Positions 16,855 to 25,780 are shown, counted from the first letter of the stretch. The stretch is 64,000 bases of DNA from Pseudovibrio ascidiaceicola (GCF_900114245.1 NZ_FOSK01000006.1:62001-126000), one strand, 5' to 3'. Translations and numbers: made by a program. The notes: generated from the letters alone by a model not told the origin.

Positions 16855-18054
16855 GTGATTGTCGATCACCTGAATAAGTTGCGCGCGTGGTTGTTTGAAG
16901 ATGCATTGCCGCTTTGGTTGAAGGCTGGCGAAGACGCTGCAAATGGTGGTTTTGCTGAGACCATCACACTGGATTGTGAAGGCAGCGCGGATAACAGACG
17001 TGGTCGCGTCAACCCTCGTATGGTGTTTGTGTATTGTGAAGCCGGACGTCTGGGCTGGGACGGCCCCTGGATGGATGTTGCGCTGCGCACGCAAGCCTAT
17101 GTGGAGCGGGTATACGGTACTGCTGATGGATATATCGGTGCGCTTGCGACACCCGATGGTGAGCTGCTCGACACTTCGTTTGATCTTTACAATCAGGCCT
17201 TTGCGCTACTGGCTCTTTCCAGCATTGCTGATGTGAACAGTGAACAGCGTGAGGAAGCGTGTGCGAAAGCTGGCGCTTTGCTTGATGTGTTGAAGAACCG
17301 CTTCAAGCACCCTGTTGCTGGTTTTCAGGAAGCTGAGCCTGCGCGTGCACCACTGGGTGCCAACCCGCATATGCATCTGTTTGAAATGTGCCTTGAGTGG
17401 GAGCGCTCTGAGAATCTGAGCGCTGAACAGAAAGCTGTCTGGTCCGCGCTGGCAGATGAGCTGGGCGAGCTTTGCCTCAAACACTTCATCTGCGAGAAAA
17501 CGGGCGGTTTGCGGGAGTTTTTTGCGCTGGACTGGTCTCCGATGCCGGGTGATGAGGGCAGGGCGCTTGAGCCGGGGCACCACTTTGAGTGGGCTTGGTT
17601 GCTGAGCCGATGGAACAAGCTGCGTGGTGATGGGCGTGCCAAAGCTGCTGCTGCACGTCTCTTTGAGATTGCGGAGGTCTACGGTGTGGACCGTGAGCGC
17701 GGTGTGGCGGTGATGGGCATCAATGATGACTTCTCCATGCGTGATCCACTGGCGCGTCTGTGGTCTCAGGCTGAGTGGCTTAAAGGCTCTATCGCCATGC
17801 TGGAGAGTACTCCTGAGAGTGAGTGGCCTCGGTATCGCCAATCCATGCAGGATGCGCTGAAGGCGTTGGAGCTGTTCTTTGAGGATGTGCCAGCAGGTCT
17901 CTGGAAAGACAAGTTTTTGCCGGATGGTAGCTTTGTGAAGGAAGCGGCGCCGGCCAGCTCACTCTATCACATCATCTCGGCTATTTCTGAACTCGACCGT
18001 TTTTCAAAAACTGAGGTTGGGCAGAAAGTGGTTGTTTGTGAGAGCACTAAATAG
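16855..18054 (+). CDS. AGE family epimerase/isomerase
   Basis: About 399 residues with the (alpha/alpha)6-barrel pattern of the N-acylglucosamine 2-epimerase / mannose isomerase group: the L-P-L-W-L-K-A-G start, N-P-R-M-V-F-V-Y-C-E-A-G-R, the N-P-H-M-H-L-F-E motif with active-site histidine near residue 166, and P-G-H-H-F-E-W-A-W near residue 240. The reaction is probably interconversion of aldose and ketose, for example mannose and fructose (or the 6-phosphate). GTG 16855 is preferred since the protein then starts as in relatives; a GTG 12 codons upstream is possible. The oxidoreductase gene follows 29 bases later, so the two may act in one sugar pathway. Confidence 0.85.
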   Translation: MIVDHLNKLRAWLFEDALPLWLKAGEDAANGGFAETITLDCEGSADNRRGRVNPRMVFVYCEAGRLGWDGPWMDVALRTQAYVERVYGTADGYIGALATPDGELLDTSFDLYNQAFALLALSSIADVNSEQREEACAKAGALLDVLKNRFKHPVAGFQEAEPARAPLGANPHMHLFEMCLEWERSENLSAEQKAVWSALADELGELCLKHFICEKTGGLREFFALDWSPMPGDEGRALEPGHHFEWAWLLSRWNKLRGDGRAKAAAARLFEIAEVYGVDRERGVAVMGINDDFSMRDPLARLWSQAEWLKGSIAMLESTPESEWPRYRQSMQDALKALELFFEDVPAGLWKDKFLPDGSFVKEAAPASSLYHIISAISELDRFSKTEVGQKVVVCESTK

Positions 18055-18083
18055 CGGTTCCTGCAGTATAGATTGGGAGAATT

Positions 18084-19091
18084 ATGATGGTTAAATGGGG
18101 CGTGCTCTCGACTGCACGGATTGGCCGCGACAAGGTTATTCCTGCACTTCAAAAAGCCAAGGGCGTTGAGGTTGTCGCGATTGCTTCTCGTAATGAGGAG
18201 AATGCGAAGAAGGTTGCTGCTGAATTAGGTATTGAGAAAGCCTACGGCTCTTACGAGGCTTTACTGGCTGATCCTGATATTGATGTGATCTACAATCCAC
18301 TGCCAAACCACATGCATGTGCCAATGACGATTGAGGCTGTGAAGGCCGGAAAGCACGTGCTTTGCGAAAAGCCGATTGCGCTTGATGCAGATGAAGCGCG
18401 TCTTCTACTGGAAATGCCGGACAACCGCTTCGTTATGGAAGCCTTTATGGTGCGCGCGCACCCGCAATGGCAGCGAGCGCTTGAGATTGTTGAATCCGGT
18501 GAGCTGGGCAAGCTGCAGAGCATTCAGGCGTTCTTTGGTTACAGCAATCAGGATCCGCAGAACATTCGCAATAAAGCAGAGCTTGGCGGTGGTGGGCTGA
18601 TGGATATTGGCTGCTACCCGATTGTGGCGTCGCGCTATTTCTTTGATGCTGAACCAGAGCGTGTTGTGAGCCTTGTTGATCGTGACAAGAACTTTGGCAC
18701 GGACCGTTTGACGTCTGTGATGATGGATTTTGGTGAGGGGCGTCAGGCTCAGTTTACGGTCTCAACCCAGTCTGCACCGTATCAGCGTATCAATCTGGTG
18801 GGGACAGCCAAGCGTCTGGAAATCCTCATCCCGTTCAATGCACCTGCTGGTGAAGAGACGATCTTACGTCTCGATTCTGGCAGTTTGCCGGGGGATGGTG
18901 CGATTGAAGTGGAGCGCGTTGCTGCCTGCGATCAGTATACACTGCAGGGAGAGCTGTTCTCTCGTGTGGTCAAAGGTGAAGAAGAGTTGCCTTATGGCGT
19001 TGCTGACGCGATCCAGAACATGGAAATCATTGATGCGATTGTTCGTTCTGAACGCAATGACAGCTGGGAGACTGTTGGGTCTCCCGACTGA
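18084..19091 (+). CDS. Gfo/Idh/MocA family oxidoreductase
   Basis: The 335-residue protein has an N-terminal NAD(P)-binding Rossmann domain (K-W-G-V-L-S-T-A-R-I-G), the E-K-P sugar-dehydrogenase motif in H-V-L-C-E-K-P-I-A near residue 95, and a G-G-G-G-L-M-D-I-G-C-Y-P segment with active-site residues near 173. These enzymes oxidise or reduce sugars and cyclitols. Two ATG codons stand in tandem at 18084 and 18087. It is coupled to the AGE-family isomerase upstream; substrate not determinable here. Confidence 0.88.
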   Translation: MMVKWGVLSTARIGRDKVIPALQKAKGVEVVAIASRNEENAKKVAAELGIEKAYGSYEALLADPDIDVIYNPLPNHMHVPMTIEAVKAGKHVLCEKPIALDADEARLLLEMPDNRFVMEAFMVRAHPQWQRALEIVESGELGKLQSIQAFFGYSNQDPQNIRNKAELGGGGLMDIGCYPIVASRYFFDAEPERVVSLVDRDKNFGTDRLTSVMMDFGEGRQAQFTVSTQSAPYQRINLVGTAKRLEILIPFNAPAGEETILRLDSGSLPGDGAIEVERVAACDQYTLQGELFSRVVKGEEELPYGVADAIQNMEIIDAIVRSERNDSWETVGSPD

Positions 19092-19104
19092 ATGTCTTGC
19101 GGGT

Positions 19105-19212
19105 GTTAGGGCATGTTGCGCTCATTTGCATTCACGCCTCATGCCCTAACTTCTTTATTTTGAGCGAATTCTTGTCGCTTGATTGGATACAATCAAACGG
19201 AACGCGCTCTAG
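19105..19212. repeat. Dispersed palindromic repeat, copy 1
   Basis: About 107 bases nearly identical to 25781-25888. It has two stems: GTTAGGGCATG (19105-19115) with CATGCCCTAAC (19140-19150), and a hairpin around CTTGATTG/CAATCAAA closed by GAGCG/CGCTC. Its terminal CTAG supplies the TAG stop of the hydroxy-acid dehydrogenase gene on the minus strand. It lies between two convergent genes and may act as a bidirectional terminator. Confidence 0.85.
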
Positions 19213-20363
19213 ACTTTTTCACCTCTGATGGAATACAGGTTGTCGCGATTGAGTGTATTGAGATCGCGACGGCCACACAGCGCCATGGTGGTATCCAGTT
19301 CCTTCTGGATGATTTCCAATGACTGTGTCACGCCTTGCTTTCCGCCTGCGCCCAGACCGTACAGGAATGGTCTGCCGATGTAGGTGCCCTTTGCGCCAAG
19401 ACAGATGGCTTTCAGTACATCCTGACCTGAGCGAATGCCGCCATCGATATGGATTTCCACCTTATCACCGACCTCGTCCACGATTTCCGGTAGGATCTCG
19501 ATGGAGGACGGTGCGCCGTCGAGCTGACGTCCGCCGTGGTTAGAGACGATAATCGCATCACAGCCAGAGTCGACTGCGTGGCGTGCATCCTCTTTGTCCA
19601 GAATGCCTTTGAGGATCAGCGGGCCGCCCCACTGTTTCTTGATCCACTCAATGTCATCCCAGCTCAGACGCGGGTCAAACTGCTCAGCTGTCCATGAGGA
19701 CAGGGAGGAGAGATCGCCAACCCCTTTTGCATGGCCAACAATGTTGCCGAAGGTGCGGTTTGGCGTTGTGAGCATTTTCATGCACCACATTGGGCGTGTT
19801 GCCATCTGCCAGATGTGTTTTGGTGTAAACTTTGGCGGGGCAGACAGGCCGTTGCGCAAATCTTTATGGCGTTGACCCAGGATTTGCAGGTCAAATGTGA
19901 GAACCAGTGCAGAACAGCCCGCGTTCTTTGCGCGGTCGATCAGGGCATTGATGAAGTCTCGATCCTTCATCACGTAAAGCTGGAACCAGAATGGCTTCGT
20001 GGTTTTTGCCGCAACAGCTTCAATAGAGCAGATGCTCATGGTTGAAAGCGTGAAAGGTACGCCGAATTCTTCAGCTGCCTGTGCGGCGAGAATTTCGCCA
20101 TTGGCGTGCTGCATTCCGGTTAGACCGGTTGGTGCCAGCGCGACCGGCATGGAGACATCCTGCCCGACCATCTTGGTGGCAAGTGTGCGGTCTGTCATGT
20201 CGACCGCGATGCGCTGACGCAGCTTGATCTTCGCGAAGTCACTCTCGTTTGCCTGATAAGTGCTCTCGGTCCAAGAACCAGAGTCGGCATAGTCGAAGAA
20301 CATCTTTGGAACGCGTCTGCGAGCACGCTCTTTGAGGTCACTGATTTCTAGTATTGGTGCCAT
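19209..20363 (-). CDS. FMN-dependent alpha-hydroxy-acid dehydrogenase (LldD-like)
   Basis: The 384-residue TIM-barrel flavoprotein would oxidise L-lactate or a similar 2-hydroxy acid to the 2-oxo acid. FMN and active-site features visible are the F-D-Y-A-D-S-G start region, V-A-L-A-P-T-G, F-Q-L-Y-V, L-T-F-D, the lysine in L-I-L-K-G-I, the catalytic histidine in S-N-H-G-G-R-Q-L-D, and D-G-G-I-R-S-G. Start at 20363: a GGGGGGAGG site lies upstream with normal spacing; the frame opens 42 codons earlier but without a matching start. The TAG stop lies inside repeat copy 1. Confidence 0.88.
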   Translation of the reverse strand: MAPILEISDLKERARRRVPKMFFDYADSGSWTESTYQANESDFAKIKLRQRIAVDMTDRTLATKMVGQDVSMPVALAPTGLTGMQHANGEILAAQAAEEFGVPFTLSTMSICSIEAVAAKTTKPFWFQLYVMKDRDFINALIDRAKNAGCSALVLTFDLQILGQRHKDLRNGLSAPPKFTPKHIWQMATRPMWCMKMLTTPNRTFGNIVGHAKGVGDLSSLSSWTAEQFDPRLSWDDIEWIKKQWGGPLILKGILDKEDARHAVDSGCDAIIVSNHGGRQLDGAPSSIEILPEIVDEVGDKVEIHIDGGIRSGQDVLKAICLGAKGTYIGRPFLYGLGAGGKQGVTQSLEIIQKELDTTMALCGRRDLNTLNRDNLYSIRGEKV

Positions 20364-20799
20364 GTACGGGCCTCCCCCCGAAACATTAGTTTTTATGTAT
20401 AGAGGGATTGCACGTATCGGTGATATGTCAACATTACATGTATACGACTTCAGTCTACCAGTATTGGGAAAAACGTTATTCGCATTCATCTATGAATGCC
20501 GTAAGTACTCTGAAATATCTTTGAATTGTCAGTCCTGACTAAAGCGTAACGGTCAAATAACTATCTGAATTTGCTTGTTTTGTTTGTTTGCATAAACGTT
20601 TGGCGAGTGTCTGGTCGAGACTTCATCTTGCCTAGGTACTATTTGTGATATGTAACTGAAATATATCTCAAAAAAGCGACATAGGCTCACTTTGCTGATG
20701 CCTAAAAAATAGATTCGGTGAGTGAAAATACGTAGCTTGTCGATGCGTGTTGGTGGGGTGGGGACCTGAAATTTCATGTAAGAGCGAATGTAGATAAGA
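20364..20799. other. Intergenic region upstream of the hydroxy-acid dehydrogenase
   Basis: This AT-rich stretch holds no credible gene. It should contain the promoter of the dehydrogenase gene (minus strand) and that of the candidate small RNA starting further right (plus strand). I see no clear operator. Confidence 0.5.
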
Positions 20800-20935
20800 G
20801 AGGCGATGCAATAAAAGAGGGGCGTTGGCAGTGAGTGCTGGCCTTGCCGTCTCGTTGAGCAATCCGGGCGATGGGTCTTCTGATTTTGCGCAGCTGAGAC
20901 GGTGGGAAGCAGAGGTGCAGCTTCCCATTTTTAGT
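20800..20935 (+). ncRNA. Candidate small RNA with intrinsic terminator
   Basis: CCGTCTC (20847-20853) pairs perfectly with GAGACGG (20896-20902), enclosing about 42 bases. Immediately next, TGGGAAGC (20903-20910) pairs with GCTTCCCA (20920-20927), followed by TTTTTA. Two abutting stems ending in a T-tract, in a 0.8 kb gap without a gene, look like the 3' half of a small RNA. The 5' end is a guess. No known family was recognised. Confidence 0.45.
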
Positions 20936-21158
20936 ATATGTATGGGAGGATCAGGGAGGCTTTGTGCTCTTATTTCTTCTGCCGACTGATCCAGGCCATC
21001 CAATTGTAAAACCAGTTCCGAAGGTTATCTCCGCACCGTTTGAGCACATTGGATATATAGTTCATGGCTTACCTTCCATGTGCAATTTGGGATGCCTCAA
21101 TGGTGGGCTCAATTAGCTAAATGCAAATGAAAGAACTGCTTCAAGCTTTAAGTTTGGA
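20936..21158. other. Gene-free stretch before tRNA-Arg
   Basis: About 220 bases between the terminator of the candidate small RNA and the tRNA-Arg 3' end. It contains no frame with a plausible start and SD site. Confidence 0.4.
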
Positions 21159-21235
21159 TGGTGACCCCGAGTGGATTCGAACCACTGACCTGCCGCTTAG
21201 GAGGCGGCCGCTCTATCCAGCTGAGCTACGGGGCC
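21159..21235 (-). tRNA. tRNA-Arg (CCT anticodon)
   Basis: On the minus strand the 77-base gene forms a full cloverleaf: acceptor GGCCCCG with CGGGGTC, D-arm GCTC/GAGC, anticodon stem CCGCC-TCCTAA-GCGG with CCT at positions 34-36, T-arm with GGTTCGAATCC, discriminator A and an encoded CCA. Confidence 0.97.
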
Positions 21236-21495
21236 TTAGGCGTGTGTTATCCGGAAACCGGATCTATACGCATAAGATGTTGTCATCCGTTGAAGATGCA
21301 GCGGGTTCTCAAATATCATGAAACTTGGCTGTAGGCGAGATAGATTGCTTCTCTGTGAACAAGCTAGGTATCAGTTCAAACAAGAGAATTTACTCACTGG
21401 GTGTCTTCTGTGTTTGCTCTCTGAGAGTTCTCGGGGGCGTTCTGGCTACGTCGACCTGATATAATTCCCAATTATGACTTTGCGGGTGGGTTGTT

Positions 21496-22248
21496 GTGTT
21501 TAGGCGATCTGTTGCACTTTTCTACTTCTTGTTGGGCCATATGGGAGCCGTGTTAGCGGCGCCGTGTGATGAGGGTTTGTTTCTTGATGAGAGCTTGCCG
21601 ACTATCAGGATGAGTGAGGTTCTCGCAAATCCTTTGAGATTTGCCGCGAGTGATGGTGAGTTTTATTATCTCGCAGATTTAACAGTGCCAGAGCAGGGCC
21701 TGTTGTTGATTGATGACTTTTTTGAGGAACGGGAGGTCAGGATAAAAGCGTTGAAGGCGCAAAAGGATCGGTGGGGACGCCGCCCTGCGATTCTGCTTGA
21801 TCCTGAATTGGGCGACTTGTCGGTCAGGCTGGTCAAAGCCGGAATGGCCATTGTTAGGCCACAATTAAGAGCTTTCAATTGCTTGAAATTCCTTATTAAT
21901 TTGGAGAGTGTGGCTCGCGAGAAAAATGTTGGATTATGGGTCATTAAAAATGTAATTAATGATTATAAGTCAATTAGCTACGAGCAAATCGGTCATTACG
22001 GAATTGTGGAAGCCAAGCTGATTTCTGTTGGGCAAACACGATCCAAAACATACTTGAATTTTGGTGGGCGCTGGACAGAGGATTTAACCGGGATTATTCA
22101 AAGGGGAACGCTGGCGGATTTTTCGGAGTTCGGGCATGATCTTTCAGTGATGAAAGGTAAGCGAGTTCGCCTCAGGGGCGTTATGCAACTGAACCAAGGA
22201 CCATTAATAGAGCTAAAGCACCCAGCGCAGTTGGAGCTTCTGGACTAA
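21496..22248 (+). CDS. Secreted nuclease-like protein (degenerate SNase domain plus OB-like domain)
   Basis: The 250-residue protein starts with a signal peptide (cleavage after V-L-A-A-P region, about residue 22). A thermonuclease-like domain follows: Y-Y-L-A-D-L-T-V-P-E, R-W-G-R-R-P-A-I-L and the helix E-x-V-A-R-E-K-N-V-G-L-W typical of its end. The arginine expected before the T-V-P-E strand (Arg35 of staphylococcal nuclease) is not seen, and an expected Ca-binding Asp is replaced, so activity is doubtful. The C-terminal ~90 residues (G-I-V-E-A-K-L, Y-L-N-F-G-G-R-W) look like an OB-fold. It is 21 bases ahead of an M48 protease gene, so both are envelope proteins of one operon. Confidence 0.7.
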   Translation: MFRRSVALFYFLLGHMGAVLAAPCDEGLFLDESLPTIRMSEVLANPLRFAASDGEFYYLADLTVPEQGLLLIDDFFEEREVRIKALKAQKDRWGRRPAILLDPELGDLSVRLVKAGMAIVRPQLRAFNCLKFLINLESVAREKNVGLWVIKNVINDYKSISYEQIGHYGIVEAKLISVGQTRSKTYLNFGGRWTEDLTGIIQRGTLADFSEFGHDLSVMKGKRVRLRGVMQLNQGPLIELKHPAQLELLD

Positions 22249-22269
22249 GGCAAAGAGCCGGAAACGCGA

Positions 22270-23739
22270 ATGACTTTGAGTAGTGCATTGTCTGGACTTC
22301 AGACAAGCCTGAGAATGCTAGTGATATCTGCAGTGACCGTAGCTCTTGTTGCGTGTCAGCTGACCGGCTCTGCCAATCAAGGCGCTCAAAAACCAGGTAG
22401 CTTGCGAACTGGGCTTGGAAGCGACGTTGGGGCGAGAGAGCATCCGCGTGTCGTCGCGACTTATGGCGGTGTCTATAAGGATGGTAAGGCTGAAGCAGCT
22501 ATTGCGCGTGTTGTTGGTGGTCTTGTTGCAGCTTCGGAAGACCCAGAAGCGCACTACCGTATCACTTTGCTCAACAGCCCTGCAGTCAATGCCTTTGCTC
22601 TTCCTGGAGGTTATCTTTATGTGACGCGCGGTTTGTTGGCGCTTGCCAATGATACGTCAGAGCTTGCTGCTGTGCTTGCTCACGAAATGGCACATGTGAC
22701 AGCACGCCATGCGATCAAGCGCCAACGTCAGGCTGAAGAGGCTGAGTTCGTCACCAAAGTGATGACCAATATCGGCAAAGATCAGCAGACCATTGATGCC
22801 GCAGTCAAGGAAAAGCAGGTTCAGTTCGCGCGCTTTTCTCAGGAGCAAGAGCTTGAAGCCGATGATGTGGGTGTGAGAACACTTGCTGGTGCTGGGTATG
22901 ACCCTTACGCCGCAGCGCGCTTCCTGAACACGATGGGGCAATTTGCGCGCTATCAGCAGCTTGGTGGGCAAAGTAGTTCTGCGCCAGACTTTCTTTCTTC
23001 TCATCCGAACACGCCTGATCGTATTCAACGCGCTGTTCGTAGTGCGCGACAGATTGGTGCGCCGGGGATTGGTCTGAGTGGCCGTGAGGATTATCTGACC
23101 AGCTTGGATGGCATGCTGTTTGGTGATGATCCGCTGGAAGGATACGTTCGTGCGCGGCAGTTCCTTCACAAAGGTCTTGGCATTTCCTTCAGCGTTCCAA
23201 AGGGGTTTGTGCTTGAGAACTCTGCCGAGGCTGTGTTGGCGAGTAATAACTCCGGTACAGCGATGCGTTTTGATGGCGCTGATTTGACGGGATATGCGAG
23301 CTTAACCGATTATATGTTATCTGGCTGGATCAACGGTCTGATTGATAACAGTGTACGTCCGACCACGATCAATGGTCTGCCAGCTGTTATTGGCTCTGCA
23401 ATTACAGATGGTTGGTCATTCCGCATTGGTGTTGTTCGTATTGGTTTAACCGGATATCGGTTCATTTTTGCAAATCGTTCTCCAACCGCTGTTTTTACTC
23501 GCGATTTTGAAAAATCTCTGGGTAGCTTCCGACAGTTGAGCCCAACGGAACAAGCTCGCCTTAACCCGCTTCGAGTTAAGATCATTCAGGCTAAGGGTGG
23601 CGAGACAGCTCGTAAGCTTGCTGTTGGTATGAGCGGTATTGAGCCGTCGCGTCGTTTGGAGCTGTTCACGATCCTCAACCAGGTTAAGGCGAACCAACGC
23701 TTCAAGCCAGGTGAGTTGCTCAAAGTCATCACTGATTGA
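22270..23739 (+). CDS. M48 family metalloprotease, putative lipoprotein
   Basis: The 489-residue protein has an N-terminal signal with lipobox L-V-A-C near residue 28, so it is probably membrane-anchored in the periplasm. The zinc site is H-E-M-A-H (near residue 138) with the third ligand in Q-E-L-E-A-D-D-V-G. An extra ~230-residue C-terminal part holds an uncharacterised domain ending in a LysM-like K-P-G-E-L-L segment. BepA/Oma1-type M48 proteases handle misassembled envelope proteins. It shares an operon with the nuclease-like gene and faces rpoH convergently. Confidence 0.88.
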   Translation: MTLSSALSGLQTSLRMLVISAVTVALVACQLTGSANQGAQKPGSLRTGLGSDVGAREHPRVVATYGGVYKDGKAEAAIARVVGGLVAASEDPEAHYRITLLNSPAVNAFALPGGYLYVTRGLLALANDTSELAAVLAHEMAHVTARHAIKRQRQAEEAEFVTKVMTNIGKDQQTIDAAVKEKQVQFARFSQEQELEADDVGVRTLAGAGYDPYAAARFLNTMGQFARYQQLGGQSSSAPDFLSSHPNTPDRIQRAVRSARQIGAPGIGLSGREDYLTSLDGMLFGDDPLEGYVRARQFLHKGLGISFSVPKGFVLENSAEAVLASNNSGTAMRFDGADLTGYASLTDYMLSGWINGLIDNSVRPTTINGLPAVIGSAITDGWSFRIGVVRIGLTGYRFIFANRSPTAVFTRDFEKSLGSFRQLSPTEQARLNPLRVKIIQAKGGETARKLAVGMSGIEPSRRLELFTILNQVKANQRFKPGELLKVITD

Positions 23740-23795
23740 AGTAGCCCGTTTTTAAGCAGGGCTAGCTAATTCACTTTAGTTTTTGACGATGTATT

Positions 23796-24665
23796 TTATG
23801 AGCTGCTGGCGTCATAACCATCCGAGTGCACAAGGGCGTCTTTCAATTTTTGCATTGCGCGCGATTCAATTTGTCGAACGCGCTCTTTTGAGACGCCGAG
23901 TTTCTTACCAAGTGCTTCCAACGTAACGCTTTCATCTGCAAGTTTACGGTCTTTAATGACCCGTTGCTCACGTGGCAGCAGTGTTTTGATTGCATTGGAT
24001 AGGCGGTGCTTTGCGCGCTCCTGGTCTAAATGCATCTCGACAAGTTCATCTGGAAGAGGCTCGTCAGCTGCAAGGGTATCTTGTAGCTGAAGGTTTGTTT
24101 CGCTGCCTTTCAGGCTGGCGTTGAGGGATGTATCACTCCGGCTTAGTCTGGAAGACATCATTCTGATGTCTCGCAGTTTTGCTCCTGTCTTTTCAGAGAT
24201 ACGCTGATGCAGCTGTTCTTCATTCAGATCTGGATTCTTGCTTGAGAGTTCTGCTCGCAAGCGCTTGAAGCCGAAAAACAACATTTTCTGACGAGATGAG
24301 GTTCCTCCGCGAACAATTGATTGGTTGCGGAGCACGTAGTCCTGAATGAATGACTTGATCCACCAGGATGCATAGGTGGCGAAACGGACGTCTTTAGAGA
24401 GCTGAAACCTGTTGGCCGCTTCCATGAGGCCGATGTGGCCTTCCTGAATTAAATCAGAGAGCGGGACACCGTATGACTTGAAGCGGAGTGCTTGAGCTAT
24501 GACCAAGCGGGAGTGAGATAGGGACAACTTATCGAGTGATCTGTGGTCGCCTTTTACAATCCAGCCTTCCAAAAGCTTGTATTCTTCTTCTTTTGACAGA
24601 TACGGGGCTTTTCTTGCTAAACGGGCAAGAGGGCCGACACTCTGATCTCTTTCATAATATGCCAC
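23796..24665 (-). CDS. rpoH: Heat-shock/stress sigma factor, sigma-32 family (RpoH2-type)
   Basis: The 289-residue sigma-70 family protein has region 2 (L-I-Q-E-G-H-I-G-L-M-E-A, F-A-T-Y-A-S-W-W-I), an RpoH-box-like segment Q-K-M-L-F-F-G-F-K-R-L-R, and region 4 (L-P-R-E-Q-R-V-I, L-G-V-S-K-E-R-V-R-Q-I-E). Many alphaproteobacteria carry a second RpoH with roles in photo-oxidative and other stresses, and the divergence of the RpoH box plus the CarD neighbour suggest this is that paralogue. The assignment as number two is inference. It lies downstream of carD, but a strong terminator separates them. Confidence 0.88.
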   Translation of the reverse strand: MAYYERDQSVGPLARLARKAPYLSKEEEYKLLEGWIVKGDHRSLDKLSLSHSRLVIAQALRFKSYGVPLSDLIQEGHIGLMEAANRFQLSKDVRFATYASWWIKSFIQDYVLRNQSIVRGGTSSRQKMLFFGFKRLRAELSSKNPDLNEEQLHQRISEKTGAKLRDIRMMSSRLSRSDTSLNASLKGSETNLQLQDTLAADEPLPDELVEMHLDQERAKHRLSNAIKTLLPREQRVIKDRKLADESVTLEALGKKLGVSKERVRQIESRAMQKLKDALVHSDGYDASSS

Positions 24666-24726
24666 TTACGCCTCCCTCGATTTAACTGAGATACGGCGCT
24701 GAAGCTCATTTGGATCTTTGACAAAA

Positions 24727-24760
24727 AAAGAAAGCCCCGCTTGGAGCAGGGCTTTCTTTT
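24727..24760 (-). terminator. Terminator of carD
   Basis: On the minus strand AAAGCCCTGCT pairs with AGCGGGGCTTT and is followed by a T-run of seven after a C. It lies between the carD stop and the rpoH start, so rpoH must have its own promoter within 24666-24726. Confidence 0.88.
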
Positions 24761-24785
24761 AATCAGTTAGATTAGGAGAGGTTGA

Positions 24786-25370
24786 TTAAGCTGCCTCTTC
24801 CTGACCTCCGCCTTCACCATCAGTTGCTGGAGCAACTTTGGCAGCACGACCTGGAGACGTGGAAAGAACGCCTTCGATCTGTCTGATTGCTTCTGTGTCA
24901 GTCTGTTTCTGAACAGCTGCGATTTCACGTGCCATACGGTCTAATGCGGCTTCGTAAAGCTGACGTTCGGAGTAAGACTGTTCAGGCTGAGAATCAGAGC
25001 GATAAAGGTCACGAACAACTTCAGCGGTTGAAATGAGATCGCCAGAGTTGATCTTTGCTTCGTATTCCTGTGCGCGGCGACTCCACATGGTACGCTTCAC
25101 GCGAGGTTTACCTGCGATGGTCTCAAGAGATTTCTTTACGGTAGATGCGTCAGACAGTTTACGCATTCCAACAGAAGCAATTTTTGCAACTGGAACACGG
25201 AGCGTCATCTTATCCTGTTCGAAGTCAATTACGAGGAGTTCAAGAGAGTATCCAGCTACGGTCTGCTCTTCAATTGCAGTAATCAATCCAACGCCGTGAG
25301 ATGGATAAATGATGTGCTCACCTGTTTTAAACCCCTGACGCTGCGCGGTCTTTTTTGCGGGTGTGGCCAT
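24786..25370 (-). CDS. CarD family transcriptional regulator
   Basis: The 194-residue protein has an N-terminal RNA-polymerase-interacting domain (F-K-T-G-E-H-I-I-Y-P-S-H-G-V-G near residue 15, then R-V-P-V-A-K) and a helical C-terminal part with the W-S-R-R-A-Q-E-Y-E DNA-binding region. CarD/CdnL proteins bind RNAP beta and stabilise open complexes at rRNA and other housekeeping promoters. A charged tail closes the protein. It is located between fdxA and rpoH on the same strand, as in many relatives. Confidence 0.92.
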   Translation of the reverse strand: MATPAKKTAQRQGFKTGEHIIYPSHGVGLITAIEEQTVAGYSLELLVIDFEQDKMTLRVPVAKIASVGMRKLSDASTVKKSLETIAGKPRVKRTMWSRRAQEYEAKINSGDLISTAEVVRDLYRSDSQPEQSYSERQLYEAALDRMAREIAAVQKQTDTEAIRQIEGVLSTSPGRAAKVAPATDGEGGGQEEAA

Positions 25371-25609
25371 ACGCTATACTTCTCCTGCGCAGTGGTTGTT
25401 TGCTGTCTGGGAGACGCAACCAACCTAGATGCAGCGCGTTCGCCGCATCTTTCTCTTTGGAAAAACGTGAAAAGTCCAATGTATGCGGAAAGCTACTTCT
25501 CGCATCAATTGGTTCCGCGTTCAAATGTGATCAGTCGAATTCTATGTTGTGGCTACTTCGGCGAATGCTGGAGTAAATTATTGTGCGCACTTCAGTGGAA
25601 CTGCGACCA

Positions 25610-25634
25610 TAAAAAAACCTCCGAATGGGGAGGG
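25610..25634 (-). terminator. Terminator-like hairpin downstream of fdxA
   Basis: On the minus strand CCTCC pairs with GGAGG and is followed by seven T residues. It lies 250 bases beyond the fdxA stop, on the far side of repeat copy 2. The 514-base gap 25371-25884 otherwise holds the carD promoter and a small CCTCTC/GAGAGG hairpin near 25697-25716. Confidence 0.65.
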
Positions 25635-25780
25635 TGCAACCAGACTGCCAAATGACTGTAAAAAACTGTATAGCACATTATCCACGGATTTCCAACCTCT
25701 CTCAAGCAAGAGAGGAATTAAGACATCCGCGGATACTGTCTGGCAAATAATAAATATTTGGTAGCTCTAAACTTTTGGGA

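Noticed and set aside
20668-21003. Minus-strand frame of 111 codons before tRNA-Arg
   Set aside because: It covers the candidate small RNA and terminator, is rich in His, Ser and Pro, and has no ribosome site.
21159-21235. tRNA-Arg as an integration site of a genomic island
   Set aside because: No integrase, no repeated tRNA 3' end and no shift to mobile-element genes is visible on either side.
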